Below, one piece after another: positions 1-6,093 of a stretch of 10,716 nucleotides of DNA. Both the position numbers and the translations under genes were made by a program. The stretch is from the NCBI GenBank assembly GCA_023460175.1, contig JAEWRC010000109.1:1-10716 (forward strand), read 5' to 3'. This stretch comes from Actinomycetes bacterium. Its GTDB lineage: Bacteria; Actinomycetota; Actinomycetes; Mycobacteriales; Mycobacteriaceae. Position 1 is the stretch's first letter, and each line of letters opens with the position of its first letter. The notes below the pieces were generated by a model. The model was not told where the DNA came from, did not search any database, and saw nothing but the letters and a program-made list of their open reading frames with translations.

Positions 1-1
1 C

Positions 2-559
2 CGCGACACCGTGCGCTTCGCGGCGCCGGCCGACGCGGTGCGCTGCGGCGCCGAGGTCGCCGACGAGCTGGCCCGCCGCGGCGCCTGGGCGCGCTGCGTG
101 CAGGTGCTCGGAGCGCTGGACGCCGCCGCGGAGATGACGGTGGCCCACACCCGGGAGCGCGAGCAGTTCGCCCGGGCGCTGAGCAAGTTCCAGGCCGTCC
201 AGCACGCGCTGGCGCAGATGGCCGGCGAGATCGAGCGCGGCCGGGCCGCAACCACTTTGGCGGTCGCGGCCGCCGCCGATCACGGCTTCGACAGCCCGCA
301 GGCCGACTACGCCGTGACGCTGGCCAAGGTGGTGCTGGGCCGCGTCGTACCGGCGGTCACCACCACCGCGCATCAGCTGCACGGCGCCATCGGCGTGACC
401 CTCGAGCATTCGCTGTGGTCGGCGACCAACCGGGCGCACAGCTGGATCGGCGAGTTCGGCAGCACCGGGCAGCACGCTCGTCGCCTCGGCCGGCGGGCGC
501 TGGACGCGGGCGGCCGCGACGACGGCGCGCTGTGGGACGCCCTGACCTGGGCGCGCTAG
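2..559 (+). CDS. Acyl-CoA dehydrogenase, C-terminal part (5' end outside the window)
   Basis: This frame is open from the window edge, so the GTG at 11 is probably internal and about 185 C-terminal residues are visible. Visible family signatures are the FAD-contacting segment REQFARALSKFQ, followed by a helix ending in AQMAGEI, and the late HGAIGVTLEHSLW block, which corresponds to HGGIGFTWEHP in related subunits. Acyl-CoA dehydrogenases make the trans-2-enoyl-CoA with FAD. Counting back from the FAD arginine, the position of the catalytic glutamate in helix G holds glycine, and the usual C-terminal YEG is replaced by GEFGS. This fits a non-catalytic partner subunit of a heteromeric enzyme; its catalytic partner would lie upstream. 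The family is clear; substrate and pairing are inference. The gene ends at TAG and faces the N-acetyltransferase gene tail to tail. Confidence 0.85.
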   Translation, partial: RDTVRFAAPADAVRCGAEVADELARRGAWARCVQVLGALDAAAEMTVAHTREREQFARALSKFQAVQHALAQMAGEIERGRAATTLAVAAAADHGFDSPQADYAVTLAKVVLGRVVPAVTTTAHQLHGAIGVTLEHSLWSATNRAHSWIGEFGSTGQHARRLGRRALDAGGRDDGALWDALTWAR

Positions 560-603
560 GAGTCTGGTCGCATCTGAGCGAATCGACGGCGGGCGTCCGG
601 GAT

Positions 604-650
604 CAGTGCCGAGGATTCTCGCTACGTCGCGGCTGGAGTCCTCGGCATTG
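604..650. terminator. Long hairpin in convergent gap, probable transcription terminator
   Basis: Bases 604-618 can pair with 636-650 in a 15-bp stem with two G-U pairs (606/648 and 616/638) and a 17-base loop. The core TGCCGAGGA / TCCTCGGCA (607-615 and 639-647) is perfect. It lies in the 139-bp gap between two convergent genes, where a terminator is expected. No run of T follows, which is common for mycobacterial terminators. Read from the minus strand the G-U pairs become mismatches, but the 9-bp core remains. The structure is directly seen; the function is inference. Confidence 0.55.
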
Positions 651-698
651 GTGATGGTGGTTGTGCTGACGATGATCTCGGCGCGGTCGGGACCTGCC

Positions 699-1565
699 TC
701 AGGTGTCGAGCACCTCGGTGATCCGCTGGTGCACGTCGCCGATGCCGCCGACGTCCAGGCCGAAGGTGTTCATCAGCAGCGCCAACACCTGCGAGGCGTT
801 CTCGAAGCGCACCCGCTCGGTAGGTTCCCCGGGCCGATGGATGGCGAGGTGGCGGCCGCGCAGATTCCAACGCGCACCGTCGATGATCATCGAGGCGGTC
901 AGGCCGACGACGAAGATCGACTCCGGATGCGTTGACACGTACCAACTTCCGACCTGCAGGTCGATGGCGGGCCGGACGACGTCGGCGAAGACGTACACCG
1001 GCTGCCAGGCGTCGCCGATCAACGTCTCCAGGAAGTACTCGTCGCCGCGGACCCCGACCCGATAGGGCTCGTTGGGCGTGGGCTGCACCAGCCCCGGGAC
1101 GAACTCGATGGGCGCGGTCAGCGTCTGCCCGCCGAACCCGACGTCGACGAGGTAGCGCCGCGGATCCCCGGGGACGCGGACCGCCAGCAGCTGATGGGTC
1201 AGCGGCGTGGTCGGCGCGTCCACCCCCTCGGGCCGCATCCAGACCACCCGCGCGCTCAGGGGCGCCACGTCATAGCCGAGTTCGGCCAGGGCATAGGCCA
1301 GCAGGCCGTTCTGCTCGAAGCAGTACCCGCCCCGGGCACGCTGCACCAGCTTGGTGCCCAGGGCCCCGGCGCCGAGATCGGCGACCGGGATGCCCATCAG
1401 CGGGTCCAGGTTCTCGAACGGGATGTGCGTCAGATGCGCGGTGACCAGCCCACGCAGCGTCGCCAGGGTCGGTTCGACGGGTCCGGTGTAGCCGATCCGG
1501 GCCAGGTAGGCGCCGATGTCGAGCGCGGGCTGCGACCGGAGCGTCTGGGTGACCATGCCGACCAT
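699..1565 (-). CDS. nat: Arylamine N-acetyltransferase (NAT)
   Basis: This cytosolic enzyme transfers acetyl (or propionyl) from CoA to arylamines and hydrazines such as isoniazid by a ping-pong mechanism. The Cys-His-Asp triad is visible: Cys82 in RGGYCFEQNG, His124 in PLTHQLL and Asp141 in YLVDVGFGGQ. The block IPFENLDPL (48-56) and the late ARWNLRGRHLAIHR segment also match mycobacterial NATs. At 288 residues it is slightly longer than the usual 275-285, because about a dozen residues precede the conserved LDIGAYLARIGY. The next ATG, at 1556, is an alternative start. In M. tuberculosis, NAT sits in the KstR-controlled hsaACD cholesterol operon; here it lies instead 57 bp downstream of echA1 on the same strand. 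An 18-bp palindrome lies just before the start. The family call is firm; physiological substrate is not known from sequence. Confidence 0.93.
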   Translation of the reverse strand: MVGMVTQTLRSQPALDIGAYLARIGYTGPVEPTLATLRGLVTAHLTHIPFENLDPLMGIPVADLGAGALGTKLVQRARGGYCFEQNGLLAYALAELGYDVAPLSARVVWMRPEGVDAPTTPLTHQLLAVRVPGDPRRYLVDVGFGGQTLTAPIEFVPGLVQPTPNEPYRVGVRGDEYFLETLIGDAWQPVYVFADVVRPAIDLQVGSWYVSTHPESIFVVGLTASMIIDGARWNLRGRHLAIHRPGEPTERVRFENASQVLALLMNTFGLDVGGIGDVHQRITEVLDT

Positions 1566-1572
1566 GATCGCG

Positions 1573-1590
1573 CCTGAACCTCGGTTCAGG
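1573..1590. promoter_or_regulatory. 18-bp perfect palindrome upstream of nat, candidate operator
   Basis: CCTGAACC and GGTTCAGG are perfect inverted arms separated by two bases (TC). The two-base gap is too short for an unstrained RNA hairpin, so a site for a dimeric repressor is a better reading than a terminator. It starts 8 bp upstream of the nat ATG and, on the minus strand, covers the stretch where a ribosome site would lie. A TTGACC hexamer (1589-1594, minus strand) overlaps its upstream edge and could be a -35 element, but no convincing -10 follows. The regulator is unknown. Confidence 0.45.
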
Positions 1591-1622
1591 TCAAGCGAGA
1601 ATCCGACACGGCGGTGTTCGGG

Positions 1623-2408
1623 TCAGGTTCCCGTCCACTTGGGGGCGCGCTTCTCGGCGAACGCGACGGCACCCTCCTGGGCGTCCTTGGACATGAACAC
1701 CGGGCCCAGGATCTTCATCTGCTCGGCCCACTGCTCCTCGGGTCCCCAGTAGCGCGCCTCGACGATGATCTTCTTGGTCGCCGCGACGGCCAGCGGGCCG
1801 TTGGCGGTGATCTTCCCGGCCAGCGCGATCGCGGCGTCGAGCGCGCCGCCCGGCTCGGCCAGCACGCTGACCAGACCCAACTCGTGGGCCCGCTCGGCGG
1901 ACAGGTTATCGCCGGTCAGCGCGAGTTCCATCGCGATGGCGTACGGGATGCGCTGGGGCAGGCGCAGCAGCCCGCCGCCGCCGGCCACCAGACCGCGCTT
2001 GACCTCGGGGATGCCGAACGCCGAATCACGCGCCGCGACAATGAGATCCGTCGCCAACGCCACCTCGGTGCCACCGGCCAACGCGTATCCCTCGACCGCG
2101 GCGATCAGCGGCTTGGCCGGCGGGGACTCGGTGAAGCCCAGGCCGCGGCCTTCGATGTCGCAGCGCTCGCCGCGGGCGAACGCCTTGAGGTCCATGCCCG
2201 CGCAGAACGACCCGCCCGCACCGGTGAGCACGCCGACCGACAGGCCGGGGTCCTCGTCGAGCCGGTCCATCGCGTCGGCCAGACCCTGGCTGACCGCGAG
2301 GTTGACGGCGTTCTTGGCCTTGGGCCGGTTGATGGTGATGACCAGGATCCGGTCGCGCTGTTCGACCAGGACTGCGGGTTCGTTCGATTCGTCGCTCACG
2401 CCCGACAT
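1623..2408 (-). CDS. echA1: Enoyl-CoA hydratase/isomerase family protein, EchA1 (Rv0222)-like
   Basis: A crotonase-fold protein, normally hydrating trans-2-enoyl-CoA to 3-hydroxyacyl-CoA in beta-oxidation. The oxyanion-hole region GSFCAGMDLKAF (66-77) is present. Both catalytic acids of true hydratases are seen: Glu115 in AGGTEVAL and Glu135 in FGIPEVKRGL. Length is 261 residues, normal for the family. It agrees with M. tuberculosis Rv0222 as I remember it over almost the whole length, including NRPKAKNAV, ERIPYAIAMELALTGDNL-like and PKWTGT-like segments. I chose the ATG at 2408; the frame is open to 2474, but that extension is low-complexity, family-foreign and would run into the neighbouring control region. 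No Shine-Dalgarno precedes this ATG, and a TANNNT hexamer lies 5 bases upstream, so the mRNA may be leaderless. The nat gene follows 57 bp downstream. Confidence 0.92.
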   Translation of the reverse strand: MSGVSDESNEPAVLVEQRDRILVITINRPKAKNAVNLAVSQGLADAMDRLDEDPGLSVGVLTGAGGSFCAGMDLKAFARGERCDIEGRGLGFTESPPAKPLIAAVEGYALAGGTEVALATDLIVAARDSAFGIPEVKRGLVAGGGGLLRLPQRIPYAIAMELALTGDNLSAERAHELGLVSVLAEPGGALDAAIALAGKITANGPLAVAATKKIIVEARYWGPEEQWAEQMKILGPVFMSKDAQEGAVAFAEKRAPKWTGT

Positions 2409-2413
2409 CGTAA

Positions 2414-2419
2414 ACGGTA
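2414..2419 (-). promoter_or_regulatory. Putative -10 element of echA1 (leaderless)
   Basis: On the minus strand TACCGT fits the mycobacterial -10 pattern TANNNT and ends 5 bases before the echA1 ATG. A second copy, at 2419-2424, overlaps it. There is no ribosome binding site, which agrees with leaderless initiation. The match is short and could be chance. Confidence 0.35.
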
Positions 2420-2468
2420 CGGTAAGGCCGTCGGGTGACGACCCGGCGAACTCGTCGACGCCGCCGGG

Positions 2469-2474
2469 TAACAT
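2469..2474 (+). promoter_or_regulatory. Putative -10 element of the acyltransferase-esterase unit
   Basis: TAACAT fits the mycobacterial -10 pattern TANNNT. A start about 7 bases downstream would fall at the first base of the KstR-like palindrome (2481), the geometry expected if the repressor blocks transcription. No good -35 hexamer is seen at normal spacing. Confidence 0.4.
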
Positions 2475-2480
2475 TCAAAC

Positions 2481-2494
2481 TAGAACACGTTTCA
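2481..2494. promoter_or_regulatory. KstR-type operator (sterol catabolism repressor site)
   Basis: TAGAACACGTTTCA matches the published KstR consensus TNNAACNNGTTNNA at all eight fixed positions. KstR is the TetR-family repressor of the mycobacterial cholesterol regulon and is released by an early cholesterol metabolite. The site lies in the divergent gap between echA1 (start 2408) and the acyltransferase gene (start 2516), 21 bp upstream of the latter and next to a candidate -10, so it is best placed to control the plus-strand unit. The match is read directly from the sequence; binding is inference. Confidence 0.72.
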
Positions 2495-2504
2495 ATTCAT
2501 TCCC

Positions 2505-2510
2505 AGGGGG
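2505..2510 (+). promoter_or_regulatory. Ribosome binding site fixing the GTG start at 2516
   Basis: AGGGGG lies 5 bases before GTG 2516. This supports that start over the in-frame ATG at 2435, which would translate through the operator and an arginine-rich low-complexity stretch. Confidence 0.7.
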
Positions 2511-2515
2511 ATCCC

Positions 2516-3361
2516 GTGAGCCCGTCCGACCTCGACGACTCCACTACGGACGACTCCAACGCCGACCCCGAGCTGATCGGCGAGATCACCAAGTGGGACC
2601 CGGTCCTCACCGAACAGGTGATGGGGGTGCTGAAACCGTTCCTCAAGGTCTATCACCGCTCGGAGGTCCACGGCCTGGAGAACTTCCCGGCCGGCGGCGC
2701 CCTGGTGGTCTCCAACCATTCCGGCGGGATGCTCGCCATGGACGTCCCGGTGTTCGCGGCGGGTTTCTACGACCACTTCGGCTACGAGCGGCCGGTCTAC
2801 ACGCTGACCTTCGACCTGGTGTTCACCGGCCCGACCGCGGGCTTCTTCCGCAAGACCGGCTTCATCAAGGCCAACCACGACAACGCCGACGAGGCACTGC
2901 GCTCCGGCGGCGTGGTGGTGGTCTTCCCCGGCGGCGACTACGACGTCTACCGGCCCAGCACCGCGCGCCACAAGATCGACTTCGGCGGCCGCACCGGCTA
3001 CATCCGCGCGGCGCTCAACGCCGGGGTGCCGATCGTCCCGACCGTGGGAATCGGCGGCCAGGAAAGTCAGCTGTTCCTGTCCCGCGGCACCGAACTGGCC
3101 AAGCTGCTGCGGCTGGACAAGATGTTCCGCGCCAAGATCCTGCCGCTGTCCTTCGGCGTCCCGTTCGGCCTGTCGGCCGTGGTCCCCCTGAACGTGCCGC
3201 TGCCCACCAAGATCGTGCAGCAGGTACTCGAACCCATCGACATCGTCGCCGAGTTCGGCGAGGACCCCGACATCGACGAGGTCGACGCGCACGTGCGCCG
3301 GGTCATGCAGCGCGCGATGGACGAGTTGGCCGCGCAGCGCCGTCTCCCGGTGATCGGCTGA
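2516..3361 (+). CDS. PlsC/DGAT2-like acyltransferase (Rv1428c-like)
   Basis: A 281-residue protein of the glycerolipid acyltransferase superfamily, which moves an acyl chain from acyl-CoA to an acceptor such as lysophospholipid, glycerol phosphate or diacylglycerol. The first motif is VVSNHSGGMLAMD with His68 and Asp76, spaced wider than the classical HX4D. The third motif is VVVFPGGDYDVYRP (134-147), where classical PlsC enzymes have FPEGTRS. PGG at this place is typical of the DGAT2/TMEM68-like branch, so a neutral-lipid acceptor is possible. VPIVPTVGIGGQES (171-184) fits the fourth motif. No clear membrane helix is seen. It precedes the LipO-like esterase by 4 bp and is surely cotranscribed. 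In M. tuberculosis I recall a similar protein (Rv1428c) encoded near lipO. The exact substrate cannot be called. Confidence 0.82.
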   Translation: MSPSDLDDSTTDDSNADPELIGEITKWDPVLTEQVMGVLKPFLKVYHRSEVHGLENFPAGGALVVSNHSGGMLAMDVPVFAAGFYDHFGYERPVYTLTFDLVFTGPTAGFFRKTGFIKANHDNADEALRSGGVVVVFPGGDYDVYRPSTARHKIDFGGRTGYIRAALNAGVPIVPTVGIGGQESQLFLSRGTELAKLLRLDKMFRAKILPLSFGVPFGLSAVVPLNVPLPTKIVQQVLEPIDIVAEFGEDPDIDEVDAHVRRVMQRAMDELAAQRRLPVIG

Positions 3362-3365
3362 GGCG

Positions 3366-4613
3366 ATGGCGAACCGCTCCAACCGCACCCTGCTGCGCGC
3401 CGCCGCCGAACTGCTCAACGCCGGCAATGGTGTGCGCCCGCTGGGCCGCAAGGGCTACGGCACCATTCCCGCCTTCGCGTTCGGCTGGCCCACCAGCGAG
3501 CTCGCCCCGCTGTACCTGGCCGGGTCGGTGCTCGACGCGCTGCGCCGCGGCCTGCGCGGCGACTTCAACAGCGGCAAAGGTCGAATCGCGTTGCTACTGC
3601 ACACCATCGGCTGGGCGCTGCTGGTGCTGATCGCCCGCCGCAACGTGCGCTCGGAGCCGTACTTCGAGGCCGGTCTGCGCGACGCGCTGGGCCCCGATTA
3701 CGAACAGGTGGCGGCCGCCTCGGATCCCGCCGCGCGGGCCCGTCACCGTTCGGGGGTCTTCGGCACGGGCTGGTCGCGGCGGCGCTACGTCACCAAGACC
3801 TCCACGGTGCGGTACGGCCCGTACGGCGGGGCCAACCTCGCCGACATCTGGCGCCGCGCCGACCTGCCCGCCGACGGCAAGGCCCCGGTGCTGCTGCAGG
3901 TACCCGGCGGCGCGTGGTCGATCGGCATGCGGCGGCCGCAGGCCTATCCGCTGCTCAGCCACCTCGCCGAACGCGGCTGGGTGTGCGTGTCGATTGCCTA
4001 CCGGGTCAGCCCGCGCAACACCTGGCCCGACCACATCGTCGACGTCAAGCGCGCCCTGGCCTGGGTCAAGGAGAACATCGCCGAGTACGGCGGCGACCCG
4101 GACTTCGTCGCCATCACCGGCGGTTCGGCCGGCGGGCACCTGACCGCGCTCACCGCGCTGACCCCGGGCGCCCCGGAGTTCCAGCCCGGCTTCGAGGACG
4201 CCGACACCTCGGTGGTCGCGGCGGTGCCGGTGTACGGCCGCTACGACTGGTACAGCGACGAGGGCGCCGGGCGCCGCGAATTCCTCGCCTTCCTGCGCCG
4301 GCTGGTGACCAAGGTGGACATCAGGACCCACCGCCAGGTCTACATCGACGCCTCCCCCATCGATCGGGTACATCCCGATGCCCCACCGTTTTTCGTGCTG
4401 CACGGCGCCGACGACTCGATCATCCCGGTGCCGGAGGGCCGCGAGTTCGTCGAGGCGCTGCGCGCGGTGTCGTCGGACACCGTCGCCTACGCGGAGATCC
4501 CGCACGCGCAGCACGCCTTCGACTTCTTCGGCTCCCCGCGCGGGTATTACACCGCCCAGGCCATCGAGCGGTTCCTGTCCTGGGTGCAGGCCCGCCGACA
4601 GGACGCTTCCTAG
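3366..4613 (+). CDS. Alpha/beta-hydrolase esterase, LipO (Rv1426c)-like
   Basis: A 415-residue esterase/lipase of the hormone-sensitive-lipase-like group, which hydrolyses acyl esters. The catalytic triad is visible: Ser254 in TGGSAGGH, Asp350 in HGADDSIIP and His383 in HAQHAFDFF. The oxyanion-hole motif reads VPGGAW (179-184) instead of the usual HGGG. A long N-terminal region precedes the hydrolase domain and contains a hydrophobic segment at about 74-90 (IALLLHTIGWALLVLIA), which could anchor it to the membrane; no cleavable signal peptide is seen. Start ATG 3366 follows the acyltransferase stop by 4 bp with only a weak GAGG upstream, so translational coupling is likely. It is a paralogue of lipC at 6094-7317, sharing the GWVC-YRV-P-WP-HI-DVK-A-AW segment and VYGRY. 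Length and neighbours fit LipO; the symbol is left out because paralogues are many. Confidence 0.88.
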   Translation: MANRSNRTLLRAAAELLNAGNGVRPLGRKGYGTIPAFAFGWPTSELAPLYLAGSVLDALRRGLRGDFNSGKGRIALLLHTIGWALLVLIARRNVRSEPYFEAGLRDALGPDYEQVAAASDPAARARHRSGVFGTGWSRRRYVTKTSTVRYGPYGGANLADIWRRADLPADGKAPVLLQVPGGAWSIGMRRPQAYPLLSHLAERGWVCVSIAYRVSPRNTWPDHIVDVKRALAWVKENIAEYGGDPDFVAITGGSAGGHLTALTALTPGAPEFQPGFEDADTSVVAAVPVYGRYDWYSDEGAGRREFLAFLRRLVTKVDIRTHRQVYIDASPIDRVHPDAPPFFVLHGADDSIIPVPEGREFVEALRAVSSDTVAYAEIPHAQHAFDFFGSPRGYYTAQAIERFLSWVQARRQDAS

Positions 4614-6034
4614 CCCGCCGGGGCCAGCGCGTTCTCGACAGCGGTCAGTTGCTCGGAAAGCCCTGCGGCGCGGCGGATCTCGACCAACTCCTCGACCATG
4701 GCCGAGGTGACCTCGTGGGCGTCGTCCACCGAGTCGCAGTCGGTGAGCACCGAGATGTTGAGCTGATCGACGTAGCTCCACACCGTGATGTTGACCCCGC
4801 TGGCCGCGGTGATCGGACCCACGCTGTAGAGCTCGGTAACCAGCGCGCCGCCCACCCGGCCGCGCTCGCGCGGGCCCGGCACGTTGGAGATGTTGAGGTT
4901 GAGGACCTTGTTCTGCCCGTCGATGGCGGACAGCCGCTTGAAGGCCGCCTCCATCGCGGCCGGCGGCATGTAGTTCGACCAGCGGCTGACCAGCTCGGGC
5001 CCGATCAGATGGTTGCTCTCCTTGGCCAGGATCGCATCGGCGTGGGCCTGCCGGACCCGCTCCAGCGGATCTGAGAGGTGGATCGGCACGGGCATCATGA
5101 CCCCGGTGAAGTAGTTGCCCGAGATCCGCTCCGAGGAGAAGTCGAAGCTCACCGGCACCGAGGCCAGCAGCGGGTGCTCGGCGTGCCCGTCGTAGTGCAG
5201 CGAAAGTTTGCGCAGCGCACCGGCGGACAGCGCCAGCACCAGATCGTTGATCGAGACGCCCAGCGCCGTCTTGGTCTCCTTGATGTCGGCCAGCGACAGC
5301 GAGGCCGTCGCGAAGCGCCGCTCGGGGGTCAGCACGTGGTTCATGAAGCTCGGCGGCGGGGTGAACGGTCGGGTCAGATCCGGCGCCAGGCGGCGCGTGC
5401 TGCGGCGCACCCGGTTGATGCCCGCGACGGTGTAGGCGATGGTCGAGGGCACCTGGGCCAGGTGCCGGAAGTGATCCCGGAACGCCGTGCGCACCAGCTC
5501 GGATTTCGTTGGCGCCGGGTCGGTTTCATACAGCGCGCCCTCGTCGGCCGGGCCGGGCCCCAGGTCCATGCCGCGGGCCAGCAGGTTGGCCGCCGCGACC
5601 CCGTCGGCCAGCGCGTGATGGATCTTGTTGACGACGGCGATCCGGTTGCCTTCGAGCCCCTCGACGTAATACATCTCCCACAGCGGCCGCGAGCGGTCCA
5701 GCGGGGTGCCGGCGATCTCGGCGATGGCGTCGTCGAGTTCGCGCCGCCCGCCCGGCGCGGGCAGCGTCAGCGGTCGGATGTGATAGTCGAGGTCGACGTC
5801 GACGTTCTCCCGCCACATCGGGTGGTGGAATTTGAACGGGATGTCCACCAGCTGATAGCGCAGCGGCTCAAGCATGTGCAGCCGGCCCTCGATGACCCGA
5901 CGGAACTCGTCGACCCCGAAGCTGCGGTCGCCGATGGCGCTCAATTCGACGATCGCGATCTTGAGCGTGTGCATGTGCACGTTCGGCGCCTCGGAGTACA
6001 GCAGGAAGGCGTCCCACCCGGTGAGTCTCTTCAT
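4610..6034 (-). CDS. Wax ester synthase/diacylglycerol acyltransferase (WS/DGAT), Rv0221-like
   Basis: A 474-residue acyltransferase that esterifies diacylglycerol or long-chain alcohols with acyl-CoA to form triacylglycerol or wax ester, the storage lipids of mycobacteria. The catalytic motif HHALADG is at 139-145 (His139, His140, Asp144, Gly145). Other family blocks are PLDRSRPLWEMYYVEGL (111-127) and the late NLNISNVPGPRERGRVGG segment. The N-terminus MKRLTGWDAFLLYSE and the region after NISNVPGP agree with Rv0221 as I remember it. ATG 6034 is preceded by GAGGGG 6 bases upstream, a good ribosome site. It lies 59 bp downstream of lipC on the same strand, the order of Rv0220-Rv0221, so an operon is likely. 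Its stop overlaps the LipO-like stop by 3 bases in the opposite direction. Family is certain; which acceptor it uses is not. Confidence 0.94.
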   Translation of the reverse strand: MKRLTGWDAFLLYSEAPNVHMHTLKIAIVELSAIGDRSFGVDEFRRVIEGRLHMLEPLRYQLVDIPFKFHHPMWRENVDVDLDYHIRPLTLPAPGGRRELDDAIAEIAGTPLDRSRPLWEMYYVEGLEGNRIAVVNKIHHALADGVAAANLLARGMDLGPGPADEGALYETDPAPTKSELVRTAFRDHFRHLAQVPSTIAYTVAGINRVRRSTRRLAPDLTRPFTPPPSFMNHVLTPERRFATASLSLADIKETKTALGVSINDLVLALSAGALRKLSLHYDGHAEHPLLASVPVSFDFSSERISGNYFTGVMMPVPIHLSDPLERVRQAHADAILAKESNHLIGPELVSRWSNYMPPAAMEAAFKRLSAIDGQNKVLNLNISNVPGPRERGRVGGALVTELYSVGPITAASGVNITVWSYVDQLNISVLTDCDSVDDAHEVTSAMVEELVEIRRAAGLSEQLTAVENALAPAG

Positions 6035-6093
6035 CGCACACCCCTCGCTGCTGCAGATCCCCCTTGCGGTGAACCCTACAAGCGCGGGCGGCC

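Noticed and set aside
2409..2474. N-terminal extension of echA1 to 2474
   Set aside because: The added 22 residues have no counterpart in the family, and the region is better read as promoter DNA.
1765..3630. Plus-strand open frame of 621 codons across echA1 and the acyltransferase gene
   Set aside because: It is antisense to echA1 and then out of frame with the acyltransferase; its product is serine/arginine/proline-rich without family motifs. It is a product of high GC content.
4614..4625. Possible terminator hairpin in GCCCGCCGGGGC after the LipO-like stop
   Set aside because: The arms are short and lie inside the WS/DGAT coding sequence; any GC-rich stretch here would give the same.
3594..4781. 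Minus-strand open frame of 395 codons opposite the LipO-like gene
   Set aside because: The sense strand carries a full catalytic triad and family blocks; the antisense product has none and would overlap the WS/DGAT gene.
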